NCBI GenBank assembly: GCA_024239075.1
Contig: JANBVI010000003.1
Location: 1 to 64,000, forward strand
Length of the DNA stretch: 64,000 nt
Reading direction: 5' to 3'
Source of the DNA: Fischerella sp. CENA71
Lineage (GTDB): Bacteria; Cyanobacteriota; Cyanobacteriia; Cyanobacteriales; Nostocaceae
Made by a program: the position numbers and the translations under genes
Part shown: piece after piece, positions 17,270 to 25,557 of the stretch
Layout of the letters: every line of letters begins with the position of its first letter
How positions within the stretch are numbered: position 1 is the first letter of the stretch
Notes under the pieces: model-generated
Seen by the model: the letters and a program-made list of their open reading frames with translations, nothing else
The model's database searches: none
Told to the model about the DNA's origin: nothing

Positions 17270-20200
17270 ATTGTTATTTCCTCTAAATCCTCACTGAGTT
17301 CGTGGGACTGAGACTTCCATTGGACTAGACTTGCCAATGCAAATTGTTGCAGTAGATCGGAAGCTAGTTGTTTAATGCTAATTCCTTCACTATATCTTTG
17401 TAAGGGTATATCTAAACCTAAATCAGTCTTAATCCGATTTTTAATCTCCATGCCCATCAAAGAGTCAAGCCCTAACTCATGTAGGGATTGATATGGGTCA
17501 GGTTGACTAGATGAAGGGAGTTCTAAAACTTTAGCGATTTGAACTTGAAGATAAGCAATCAAAAATTCTAAGCGTCTGTCGAGACTTGCACTATTTAATT
17601 GCTTCACTATATCTGACACCACACCATTGTTTGATGAGGGATCATAATGTTGAGTTAGTACACCTTTGTTTTGAAGATACTTTTGGTGTTGTTTGACTAA
17701 AACTTTCAAAAGTTTTGGCAGTAGTTGTTTTTGAGTTTCCGAAAAATTACTTGCTTTTTCCAACTGTTCAGCTAGTTTTTCAATATCTCCTGCATTGAGA
17801 AGATCAATAATTGGAGTTTGACTTTTTGTCTCAGAGATAGCTTCTACTTTTGAATATCCTTTCTCAACTCTCTCAAGCCAGTAACGTTCTCTCTGAAAAG
17901 GATATGTCGGTAAGCTGATTCGTTGGTGATGATATTCCTGGCTAAAGTTTGACCAATTGATCGGTATCCCTTGTACATACAAATGCCCCAAACTCTCTAG
18001 CATCTGCTGCCAATCTTCCCGTCCTTGACGCAGACTTGCTAACCAAATTCCTGCTCTCTTCGGTAAGCATTGCCGTCCTATCCCCAGCAAAATTGGTTTA
18101 GGTCCTACTTCTACAAAGACTTCATATCCTTCTTTATAAAGTGTCTGCATCCCATCTGCAAATCGCACCGTCTGGCTGAGATGACGACACCAATACTCAG
18201 ATGTAATTACTTCGGTTGTTAATGGTTTACCAGTGACATTAGAAATCAGCTTTATCTTAGGTGTTGCATAAGTAGTACTGGCAGCTATCTCACTAAACTC
18301 TGTCAAAATTGGCTCTACTAGCGGGGAGTGAAAAGCATGGAATGTTTTTAGTTTTTTCGTTTTGATTCCGGCTGCCTTTAAAGTAGCACAAACTTTCTCA
18401 ATTATCTTTTGTTCACCGGTAATCACAGTGTTTTGTGGGCTATTGAGGGCTGCAATAGCTATCTTCTGCTCTTGCGTCAGCACAGCTTGAATCGATGCTT
18501 CATCAGCAAACACGGCTACCATCTGACCGTTAGCTGGTAGAGTTTGCATTAAGGAAGCATACTTGCTAATTAGTTTCAGCGCTTCTTTTAGACTAAAAAC
18601 TCCAGCCACACAAGCAGCAACATATTCTCCTACACCATGTCCCATCACGGCTGTTGGCTCTACTCCCCAAGATAGCCATAGCTGGGTCAAGGCATATTCG
18701 AGGGCAAACAGAGCTGATAGTTGGGTATAAGCAGTTTGCTCAAGAGAAACCGTCTGACCTGGTTCTCTATAGATAAATTTTAGGAACGATTTCCCTGTAT
18801 AAGAACACAAAATTTCATCGCAGTAGTTAAGTGCTTGCCGAAAAACTGGCTGGGTAGAGTAAAGTTGACGTCCCATACCAATGTATTGAAAGCCTTGACC
18901 AGTATAGAGAAATGCTACTTTAGGTAGCTTTCTTTTGGTTACCTTGCCACTTATCAATCCACTGGACTTCTTCCCAGCAATAAAATCTTTCAGACACTTG
19001 TTTAACTCTGCATTAGTTTTAGATACTACAGCAAGTCGATACTCAAAATGTACACGTCCTGTGTTGCTCGTAAAACAAATATCTCCTAGTGATGCTTGTG
19101 AGTTAGCTTGAAGATACACTTCATAAAGTTGTGCTAATTGCTTAAGTGCCTTTTCACTTTTTGCTGACAGAGTAGTAATATTGAAAGACCGTTTATACTC
19201 ATTAAGTACTTTTACTTCATCAATAGTAGGAGCTTTTTCTAGAATCAAATGGCAATTAGTTCCGCCAAATCCAAAAGTATTTATACTAGCAAAACAGCTA
19301 TTTTTTTCTGATTGCCATGGTGTCAGATATTTAGGAATTAAGAGCGGCTCATTTTGTTGTATGGAAATATATGAATTGAGGTTACTGAAATTCAAATGAG
19401 GTGGAATTTCCCCATGTTGCATTGCCAGTATTACCTTAATTAAGCTGGCAATTCCAGAAGCAGCTTCCAAATGACCAATATTTGTCTTAACTGATCCAAT
19501 CCAACAGGGTTGAGATGGAGACCGATCCAGCATCAAAACTGCTTTTATAGAATTGACTTCAATTGAATCCCCTAAGGAGGTACCTGTACCCTGAGTTTCG
19601 ACGTAACTTATTTGGGTTGGTGAGACTTGGGCATTTTTTAGTGCTTGGCGTATGACTTCTTGTTGTGCTGGTCCATTAGGTGCCGTAAGTCCATTACTAA
19701 GACCATCCTGATTAACTGCTGATCCTCTAATTAGTGCCAGAATATTATCATTGTCACGAAGTGCATCCGAGTAACGCTTGAGAAGGACTAGACCACAGCC
19801 TTCTCCTCGCACATATCCGTCAGCATTAGCATCGAAAGTTTTACAACGACCTTCAGCTGAAAGTATACCTGATTGAGACAGAAGAATAGACCATTCTGGA
19901 GATAACATCATACTCACGCCGCCAGCTAGAGCCGCATTGCACTCTCCAAGGCGCAAACTTTGGCAAGCTAAATGCACCGCCACTAGGGATGATGAACAAG
20001 CCGCATCTAAGGCTACACTAGGACCACGAAAATTATATGTATAAGACAAGCGGTTGGCAGCTATACAATGAGAGTTGCCAGTACTGGAGTAAACATTTGA
20101 ACTGCTGAGATTTTGTAATTGAATCCAGGAGTAATCATAACTGTTGATACCAATGAACACTCCAGTATTGCTACCAGACAAGGTATTTGGTGCGATTCCA

Positions 20201-20511
20201 GCATTTTCCATCGTTTCCCAGCTAACCTCTAAAAGAAACCGTTGCTGGGGATCCATAGTCTTAGCTTCACGTGGGGAAATTCTGAAGAAATCGGGGTCAA
20301 AGTTGTCTACTTGTTGTATGAAAGCGCCTTTGTAAATCCCCTTTTCTCTTAACTTATCCAGGTCTAAATTGTTATCAACATTAATATTCCAACGCCCCGG
20401 TGGCACTTCAGAGATTGAATGTGAACCTTCCCTTAACAAACGCCACAAAGCTTCAGGATTTTCAGCACCGGGAAAACGGCATCCTATACCAATAATTGCT
20501 ATTGCTTCCAT
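17266..20511 (-). CDS. PKS: KS(His to Gln)-AT(Ser to Gly)-ACP
   Basis: A 1081-residue type I PKS protein. The KS keeps Cys172 (DAACSSSL) and His347 (TNIGHLEA), but the HGTGT histidine is glutamine (Gln307, VETQGTGT). The AT motif GHSxGE reads GHGVGEY, so catalytic Ser is Gly626, and the conserved arginine motif RGRLM reads KYASLM. The AT therefore should not load malonyl. After a linker there is an ACP with LGLDSLMGME near the C terminus. No KR, DH, ER or MT domain is present. The C-terminal tail LEEITI is acidic and probably docks to the TubC-type domain of the next protein. The stop overlaps the next start. The KS may act only as a transacylating, non-elongating domain. Confidence 0.87.
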   Translation of the reverse strand: MEAIAIIGIGCRFPGAENPEALWRLLREGSHSISEVPPGRWNINVDNNLDLDKLREKGIYKGAFIQQVDNFDPDFFRISPREAKTMDPQQRFLLEVSWETMENAGIAPNTLSGSNTGVFIGINSYDYSWIQLQNLSSSNVYSSTGNSHCIAANRLSYTYNFRGPSVALDAACSSSLVAVHLACQSLRLGECNAALAGGVSMMLSPEWSILLSQSGILSAEGRCKTFDANADGYVRGEGCGLVLLKRYSDALRDNDNILALIRGSAVNQDGLSNGLTAPNGPAQQEVIRQALKNAQVSPTQISYVETQGTGTSLGDSIEVNSIKAVLMLDRSPSQPCWIGSVKTNIGHLEAASGIASLIKVILAMQHGEIPPHLNFSNLNSYISIQQNEPLLIPKYLTPWQSEKNSCFASINTFGFGGTNCHLILEKAPTIDEVKVLNEYKRSFNITTLSAKSEKALKQLAQLYEVYLQANSQASLGDICFTSNTGRVHFEYRLAVVSKTNAELNKCLKDFIAGKKSSGLISGKVTKRKLPKVAFLYTGQGFQYIGMGRQLYSTQPVFRQALNYCDEILCSYTGKSFLKFIYREPGQTVSLEQTAYTQLSALFALEYALTQLWLSWGVEPTAVMGHGVGEYVAACVAGVFSLKEALKLISKYASLMQTLPANGQMVAVFADEASIQAVLTQEQKIAIAALNSPQNTVITGEQKIIEKVCATLKAAGIKTKKLKTFHAFHSPLVEPILTEFSEIAASTTYATPKIKLISNVTGKPLTTEVITSEYWCRHLSQTVRFADGMQTLYKEGYEVFVEVGPKPILLGIGRQCLPKRAGIWLASLRQGREDWQQMLESLGHLYVQGIPINWSNFSQEYHHQRISLPTYPFQRERYWLERVEKGYSKVEAISETKSQTPIIDLLNAGDIEKLAEQLEKASNFSETQKQLLPKLLKVLVKQHQKYLQNKGVLTQHYDPSSNNGVVSDIVKQLNSASLDRRLEFLIAYLQVQIAKVLELPSSSQPDPYQSLHELGLDSLMGMEIKNRIKTDLGLDIPLQRYSEGISIKQLASDLLQQFALASLVQWKSQSHELSEDLEEITI

Positions 20512-20552
20512 AATACAAATATTTAAACTATTAAACTTCTGACTTTGATTTT

Positions 20553-23258
20553 TTAGATATCAGGATAAATTTTTGTAGACTGGCTTTGTGAAGTATGCAA
20601 TCTTTTATTCTTAGTTGCGTTTCTCTGCAACCAACAATGTTGCCTTTGAAAAGGATAAGTGGGCAGTTGTAGACGGCGACGAGGGTAATCTTGATCAAAA
20701 CCAGACCAATCTACTGACACACTACGCACATATAATTGTGCTAAACTCTCCAGCATAGTTTGCCAATCCTCCAGTTCTGGATAGAGACTAGGCAACCAAG
20801 CACCTACTGATTCTGGTAAGCATTGCCGACCCATCGCCAACATAGTCGGTTTCGGACTAATTTCTAAAAATAACTCATGCCCTTGCTGATATAAAGTCTG
20901 TACACCAGCTGCAAATTGCATATGCTGACGCATATATCGATACCAGTATTCTGGGGTTGCTATTTCATCTGTAGCCAACTGTCCAGTGATATTAGCAATC
21001 AATTTTATTTGTGGAGGTGAGTAAGTGACACTACTGATTACTTGTGCAAATGCTGCCAGCCTTGGCTCTATTAACGGGGAGTGGAAAGTTTGAGGAATAG
21101 ATAATTCTATAGTATTGGCTCCTTCTAACTCTAGGACTACTGCAATATTGTTTAGAAGATGACGCTCGCCAGAAATTCCAATACCTTGGAGACTATTAAT
21201 GTTGCTGATCGTTGCTTGTTGAGTGTAGGGCTGAATGACTGCTCTTCCCTTGGCTTCATTTGACATTATCGTTATCATTTCACATTCTAGGTTTAGAGCC
21301 TGCATTAAACGTCCTCGTTCTACAATCAGCTTTAACCCATCTTCTAAACTAAATACTCCTGCTACACAAGCAGCAACATACTCTCCCACATCATAACCCA
21401 TCACTGCACTTGGTTCTATTCCCCAGGATTTCCATAACTGGAAAAGAGCATATTCTAAAGCAAATAAAGCTGGTTGAGCATATGCTGTTTCATCCAAGGT
21501 AGAATTTAACCCTGGCTGAGGGTATAAAACTTCAATTAGAGGCTTATCTAAATAAGGAAGTAAAATTTCACTACAGTATTCAAGACTTTGGCGAAAAGTG
21601 GGTTGGGTATCATACAGTTGACGTCCCATATCAACATACTGGGAACCCTGACCAGTAAAGAGATAGGCTATCTTAGGGCGCTTTCGACTAGACAGCTGTC
21701 TTTTGACTATTCTGGAAGTCTCTTTAGCAGAGATAAAAGCCTGTAACTGCTTGCATAGTTCTGAGGTAGATTCAGCAACAATTGCTAGGCGATGGTCAAA
21801 ATGCGATCGCCCAGTATTCGCAGTGAAGCAAACAGATGCTAATGATATACTTGGATGCAACGCTAAGAAACTAGCATAACTTTGTGCCAGTTCGAGCAAG
21901 GCTTTCTCACTTCTTGCCGAAATAGTGAGTATGTGCAGGGGACGTTCAATCTCACTATCTGTCGTAATAGTTACTGCGGCTGCTTCTTCCAAAATTACAT
22001 GACAATTGGAGCCACCAAAACTAAATGAACTTACTCCGGCAAAACAACGTTTTGTAGCAGTAGACCAAGGTTGGGATTCAGTAGGAATGAAAAACGGAGT
22101 TCCTTCCAGAGAAATATACGGATTCAGTTGCTTCAAGTGCAGGTGAGGCGGAATTTCTCTATGTTGTAGTGAGAGTATCACCTTAATCATACTAGCAATA
22201 CCAGCAGCTGCTTCCAGATGACCAATATTAGTTTTAACCGACCCAATCCAACAAGGTTGCTTTTGTGAGCGGCCTTGCATTAATACTGTTTTCAAAGATT
22301 TAATTTCAATAAGGTCTCCTAAAGAAGTACCAGTACCATGAGCCTCCACATAACTAATTTCATCTGGTCGCAAGCAAGCATTTTTTAGGGCTTGACAGAT
22401 GACCGCTTGTTGTGCGGAGCCATTGGGTGCCGTAAGACCGTTACTCAAACCATTTTGATTAACTGCTGAACTTCTAATGATTGCCAGAATATTGTCTCCA
22501 TCCTTATAAGCATCAGAAAGGCGCTTTAGAATGACTACACCACAGCCTTCTCCCCGAACATACCCATCAGCACTAGCATCAAACGTCTTACACCGACCAT
22601 CAGCAGCCATCATGCGAGCTTGAGAGAAAGTGATAGTCGGCTCTGGAGTCAGCATTAAGTTAACCCCTGCAACTATGCATAAATTAGATTCCCCATTCTG
22701 CAAGCTTTGACGAGCGAAATGGACTGCAACTAAGGAAGAAGAACAAGCAGTGTCTACTACTATACTAGGTCCTTGTAAAGCCAATATATAGGACAAGCGG
22801 TTAGCAGCCATGGAAGCAGCAGTACCCGTACCGCTATATGCATCTATTCCGTAGTAATCTCTATATAGAAGCCTATGGTAGTCACCATTGCTAATACCAA
22901 CAAACACTCCGGTTTGAGTATGAGCTAACTTTTCCGGCACTATTGCGGCATTTTCTAGAGCTTCCCAAGCTACCTCTAACAACAGTCTTTGCTGTGGGTC
23001 TATTTGTTCAGCCTCACGAGGAGAAATTCCAAAGAAGCTAGGATCGAACCTATCCACTTGTTGTAGAAAACCTCCCCAGCGGGTATTCATTTTCCCTGGT
23101 GTAACTGGCTTTGCATCATAAAAGGCGTCAATATCCCATCGGTCTTTTGGAACCTCAGTGATAGCATCCACTCCATTGTGCAAGAGCTGCCAGAATAATT
23201 CTGGGTTGTTAGCACCAGGAAAACGACAGCCAAGACCGATAACTGCTACATGTTCCAC
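20553..23258 (-). CDS. PKS: KS-AT(Ser to Asp) without carrier domain
   Basis: A 901-residue type I PKS protein. The KS triad looks intact: Cys172 (DTACSSSL), His307 (EAHGTGT) and His347 (TNIGHLEA). The AT motif reads GYDVGEY, so the nucleophilic serine is Asp623 and the preceding histidine is tyrosine; the arginine motif ERGRLM is retained. The usual post-AT linker ends in TYPFQRQHCW, and the protein stops about 25 residues later with no ACP or reductive domains. It must therefore use a carrier from another protein: the ACP of the following PKS or one of the two stand-alone carriers. It lies 41 bases before the next PKS gene and 46 bases after the methyltransferase gene. Confidence 0.87.
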   Translation of the reverse strand: MEHVAVIGLGCRFPGANNPELFWQLLHNGVDAITEVPKDRWDIDAFYDAKPVTPGKMNTRWGGFLQQVDRFDPSFFGISPREAEQIDPQQRLLLEVAWEALENAAIVPEKLAHTQTGVFVGISNGDYHRLLYRDYYGIDAYSGTGTAASMAANRLSYILALQGPSIVVDTACSSSLVAVHFARQSLQNGESNLCIVAGVNLMLTPEPTITFSQARMMAADGRCKTFDASADGYVRGEGCGVVILKRLSDAYKDGDNILAIIRSSAVNQNGLSNGLTAPNGSAQQAVICQALKNACLRPDEISYVEAHGTGTSLGDLIEIKSLKTVLMQGRSQKQPCWIGSVKTNIGHLEAAAGIASMIKVILSLQHREIPPHLHLKQLNPYISLEGTPFFIPTESQPWSTATKRCFAGVSSFSFGGSNCHVILEEAAAVTITTDSEIERPLHILTISARSEKALLELAQSYASFLALHPSISLASVCFTANTGRSHFDHRLAIVAESTSELCKQLQAFISAKETSRIVKRQLSSRKRPKIAYLFTGQGSQYVDMGRQLYDTQPTFRQSLEYCSEILLPYLDKPLIEVLYPQPGLNSTLDETAYAQPALFALEYALFQLWKSWGIEPSAVMGYDVGEYVAACVAGVFSLEDGLKLIVERGRLMQALNLECEMITIMSNEAKGRAVIQPYTQQATISNINSLQGIGISGERHLLNNIAVVLELEGANTIELSIPQTFHSPLIEPRLAAFAQVISSVTYSPPQIKLIANITGQLATDEIATPEYWYRYMRQHMQFAAGVQTLYQQGHELFLEISPKPTMLAMGRQCLPESVGAWLPSLYPELEDWQTMLESLAQLYVRSVSVDWSGFDQDYPRRRLQLPTYPFQRQHCWLQRNATKNKRLHTSQSQSTKIYPDI

Positions 23259-23304
23259 TTCTATGCTCCTACCTTGAGATATGCTTGCCTATGTTGCTAG
23301 TTCA

Positions 23305-24192
23305 TTACTTACGGGGATTATTTAGCCTCTGCATTGTAATACATGAAACATTCATTGTTCCTGAATGGAAACCAATAATAGAAAGGCTCAAATATTTTTC
23401 ATATCTGGCAACTATTTCCTCTCCGACTAGATAGACTGCTTTAGAACGGTTTGCCTTTAGCCTTTTGAGCCAAGTTTTCAGCGTGCGTACGTAGTGTTTA
23501 CGGTAATTGCGAAACGCTACAACTTCAAAAAGTTTATCAGTTGCCTGAAAGATTTCTGACTGGCGAGCTAGATCTGATTCTGGAAAAACTTGTTCAGCAA
23601 AAAACTGACTAAAGTCCTCTTTTTGGGAATTCTCATAGACATTAGTTTGGAGTGATATCCAACCTCCAGGCTTCAACCAGTCATGGCAGCGCAAAAAAAA
23701 CTCACGATAGCCTGCTACTTTTTCTTCTGGAGAAAGTTCCAACTTAGCAAAGTGTTCAAAAACCTCCAATGAAATAATCCCGTCATAATGTGCCTTTGGA
23801 GAGTGTTCTGTCCAACTTTCTAAATGTACTTCTATTTTTGGATGTTCCCAAGCTAAAATGCATTCTGCATGAGCCTTATTTAAAGTAATCCCCACAGCAG
23901 TTTCAACACCATGAACGTCTACAAGACGTCTCAACAGTGAACCCCAACCACACCCTATATCCAACACTCGCTTAGCGCCTTTGACTCTTGCCTGTTCAAT
24001 ATGAAAATCAAGTTTTCGCATCTGTGCAGTTTCGAGGGCATCAAATCCTTCATTTTCCTCCCAAAATGCACTTGAATAAGTACGTGTTGGATCGAGCCAG
24101 AGAGAGAAAAATTCGTTACTAACGTCGTAATGATGGCGAAGTGCCTCTGATGAAGCACCGGGATTAAGAATTTTGACAGTGTTCGTAGCCAT
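23305..24192 (-). CDS. SAM methyltransferase, cyclopropane-fatty-acid-synthase-like
   Basis: A 295-residue class I methyltransferase. The N-terminal HHYDVSNEFFSLWLDPTRTYSSAFW (positions 20-44) and the SAM-binding loop VLDIGCGWGSL (about 85-95) are those of the CFA synthase/CMAS family, although the protein is shorter than full CFA synthases. That family methylates or cyclopropanates double bonds in acyl chains; relatives also serve as C- or O-methyltransferases in natural-product clusters. It sits directly before the PKS genes, in a cluster that also encodes a desaturase. Action on the desaturated chain or on a beta-keto intermediate is plausible but not shown. Confidence 0.82.
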   Translation of the reverse strand: MATNTVKILNPGASSEALRHHYDVSNEFFSLWLDPTRTYSSAFWEENEGFDALETAQMRKLDFHIEQARVKGAKRVLDIGCGWGSLLRRLVDVHGVETAVGITLNKAHAECILAWEHPKIEVHLESWTEHSPKAHYDGIISLEVFEHFAKLELSPEEKVAGYREFFLRCHDWLKPGGWISLQTNVYENSQKEDFSQFFAEQVFPESDLARQSEIFQATDKLFEVVAFRNYRKHYVRTLKTWLKRLKANRSKAVYLVGEEIVARYEKYLSLSIIGFHSGTMNVSCITMQRLNNPRK

Positions 24193-24736
24193 ATCTTTGT
24201 TTTGACAATCTAATCTGTTTCAACAAACCTATAACTTTGAAAAATCTTAAACAAATCTGCCATTAAAAATAACAGAGTTGTCACATTATTTACAGCAGTT
24301 TTATGTTAAAATGAGCGAAAATATCCCTAGTAAAATTTTCTTTGAGTCATTTATCCTTGGAACTCCAAACCCTTGTTCTAATAAAACTCTAGACAAATTA
24401 CTAGCTATATTTTTGAGACAGTAATCGCTCAATCATTTTTGGAGACTGTAATTGTCGCGACGCTCATTTTAATTGTCTGTCATTTGACACCTCACCTACT
24501 AATAAGCCGCTTTTGATAGCGACTTGATATCGTATCAAGTCTTTCTAATTACCTATAACTTCTTTGCATCATGATGTTAGTCCTAATTACGGGTATTCAA
24601 GCAAACACATTATTTATTGTTTGATTACTCTTTCAAAATAGGGCTTACACACTTACTGTAAGTTTCTGATCCCTCTTTCAAGAAACAGAAATGCTTCTTT
24701 ACATCCATTGGGAATGCGATCGCTTTCCTCGGACAC
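24193..24736. other. Intergenic region upstream of the methyltransferase-PKS-NRPS genes
   Basis: This 540-base AT-rich gap inside the cluster probably contains the promoter for the methyltransferase, PKS and NRPS genes. Bases 24684-24726 match 38698-38740 in reverse complement almost perfectly, marking a dispersed repeat. No gene was recognised. Confidence 0.55.
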
Positions 24737-25083
24737 TTTTATTACTACAAGGAGAGAAAAATATTATTTCTAGCCTGAGCCTCAGATATCATCACAAATG
24801 TAGGCGATCGCATTCCGACTTTATCATTTACATCCCTTTGTTGAAAAGAGACATAAAAATAGAGGTTTCAGATTATTCTCTGCCAAAGGTAACAAAAGAG
24901 GGCTGATCCCTCTTTTGTTACTACGAGGAGAGAAAAATAATGCTTCTACTCTGAACCTTAGATACAAGAATGAATTGTGCGATCGCATTCCCTGATTGTC
25001 ATTTAAATCCTTTTATTGAAAAAAGGACTAAAAATAGGGGTTTCAGATTATTCTCTGCCGAAGGTAACAAAAGAGGGCTGATA
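24737..25083. repeat. Imperfect tandem duplication, two units of about 170 bp
   Basis: Unit 1 (24737-24907) and unit 2 (24911-25083) share the order: TTACTAC-AGGAGAGAAAAAT, a HIP1 site GCGATCGCATTCC, a CATTTA-ATCC stretch, then TTTCAGATTATTCTCTGCC-AAGGTAACAAAAGAGGGCTGAT. They differ by scattered substitutions and short gaps. The array lies between the methyltransferase and carrier protein genes and has no convincing coding capacity. Confidence 0.85.
24891..24919. terminator. Perfect 12-bp hairpin at the repeat junction
   Basis: AACAAAAGAGGG and CCCTCTTTTGTT form a perfect 12-bp stem with a 5-base loop. The T-rich 3' arm could terminate transcription from either side. Its place between cluster genes of the same strand suggests partial termination or attenuation, or simply a repeat-borne palindrome. 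Confidence 0.4.
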
Positions 25084-25185
25084 CCAATTTCATATGAAGA
25101 TGCATAGAATCGCTGGACTCAAAACTCCTAGTATACAAAGATTTTAGACTTCAATATTCTGTGCAAGCTCACAAAGAATTGGTAT
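25081..25185. mobile_element. MITE-like element with ATACCAATT ends
   Basis: A 105-bp AT-rich segment starts with ATACCAATTT and ends with AATTGGTAT, giving perfect 9-bp terminal inverted repeats. Its right end reaches into the carrier protein gene and supplies that gene's last codons and stop. No clear target-site duplication is visible. Confidence 0.5.
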
Positions 25186-25498
25186 GAGCTAAATGCTGTG
25201 ATAGAGCCTCAATATTGGGGTAATCATAGATGAGAGTTGGATCAAGCTCATATCCCAGCCAATCCTCTAGGTCACCAATCAAGCCTACTGCTGCCGAAGA
25301 ATCTAAACCGTAACGTTCAAAGGCAGTTTTGACATCTACCTGATCCGGTTCTATTCCCATCTGTTGTGCTAGATGGATGATTAACCAAGCTTGAATCTCT
25401 GCTAATGTGGGCAGAGCTTTATGAACCTCTTTACAATCGATATTGTTATTTACTACTTCTGTAGCAATCTGAGTAAATTGAGCATTTTGAATTTCCAT
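25169..25498 (-). CDS. Acyl carrier protein, CylB-type (copy 2)
   Basis: A 109-residue stand-alone carrier protein with the phosphopantetheine site YGLDSSAAVGL (Ser67). It shares with the 2956-3267 carrier the LDSSAAV motif, the following EDWLG and the YDYP segment. It lies between the desaturase gene and the PKS block, in the same strand run as FAAL and the second halogenase. The FAAL probably loads this carrier, so that desaturation and chlorination take place on it. The last few codons and the stop come from a MITE-like insertion, so the original C terminus may have been slightly different; the core helices are intact. Confidence 0.88.
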   Translation of the reverse strand: MEIQNAQFTQIATEVVNNNIDCKEVHKALPTLAEIQAWLIIHLAQQMGIEPDQVDVKTAFERYGLDSSAAVGLIGDLEDWLGYELDPTLIYDYPNIEALSQHLAHTNSL

Positions 25499-25557
25499 TG
25501 TTTAGCTCTCTATAGTTCTAATAAGTATGTACGCTTCGTTTGATATTTGCTGATAGT

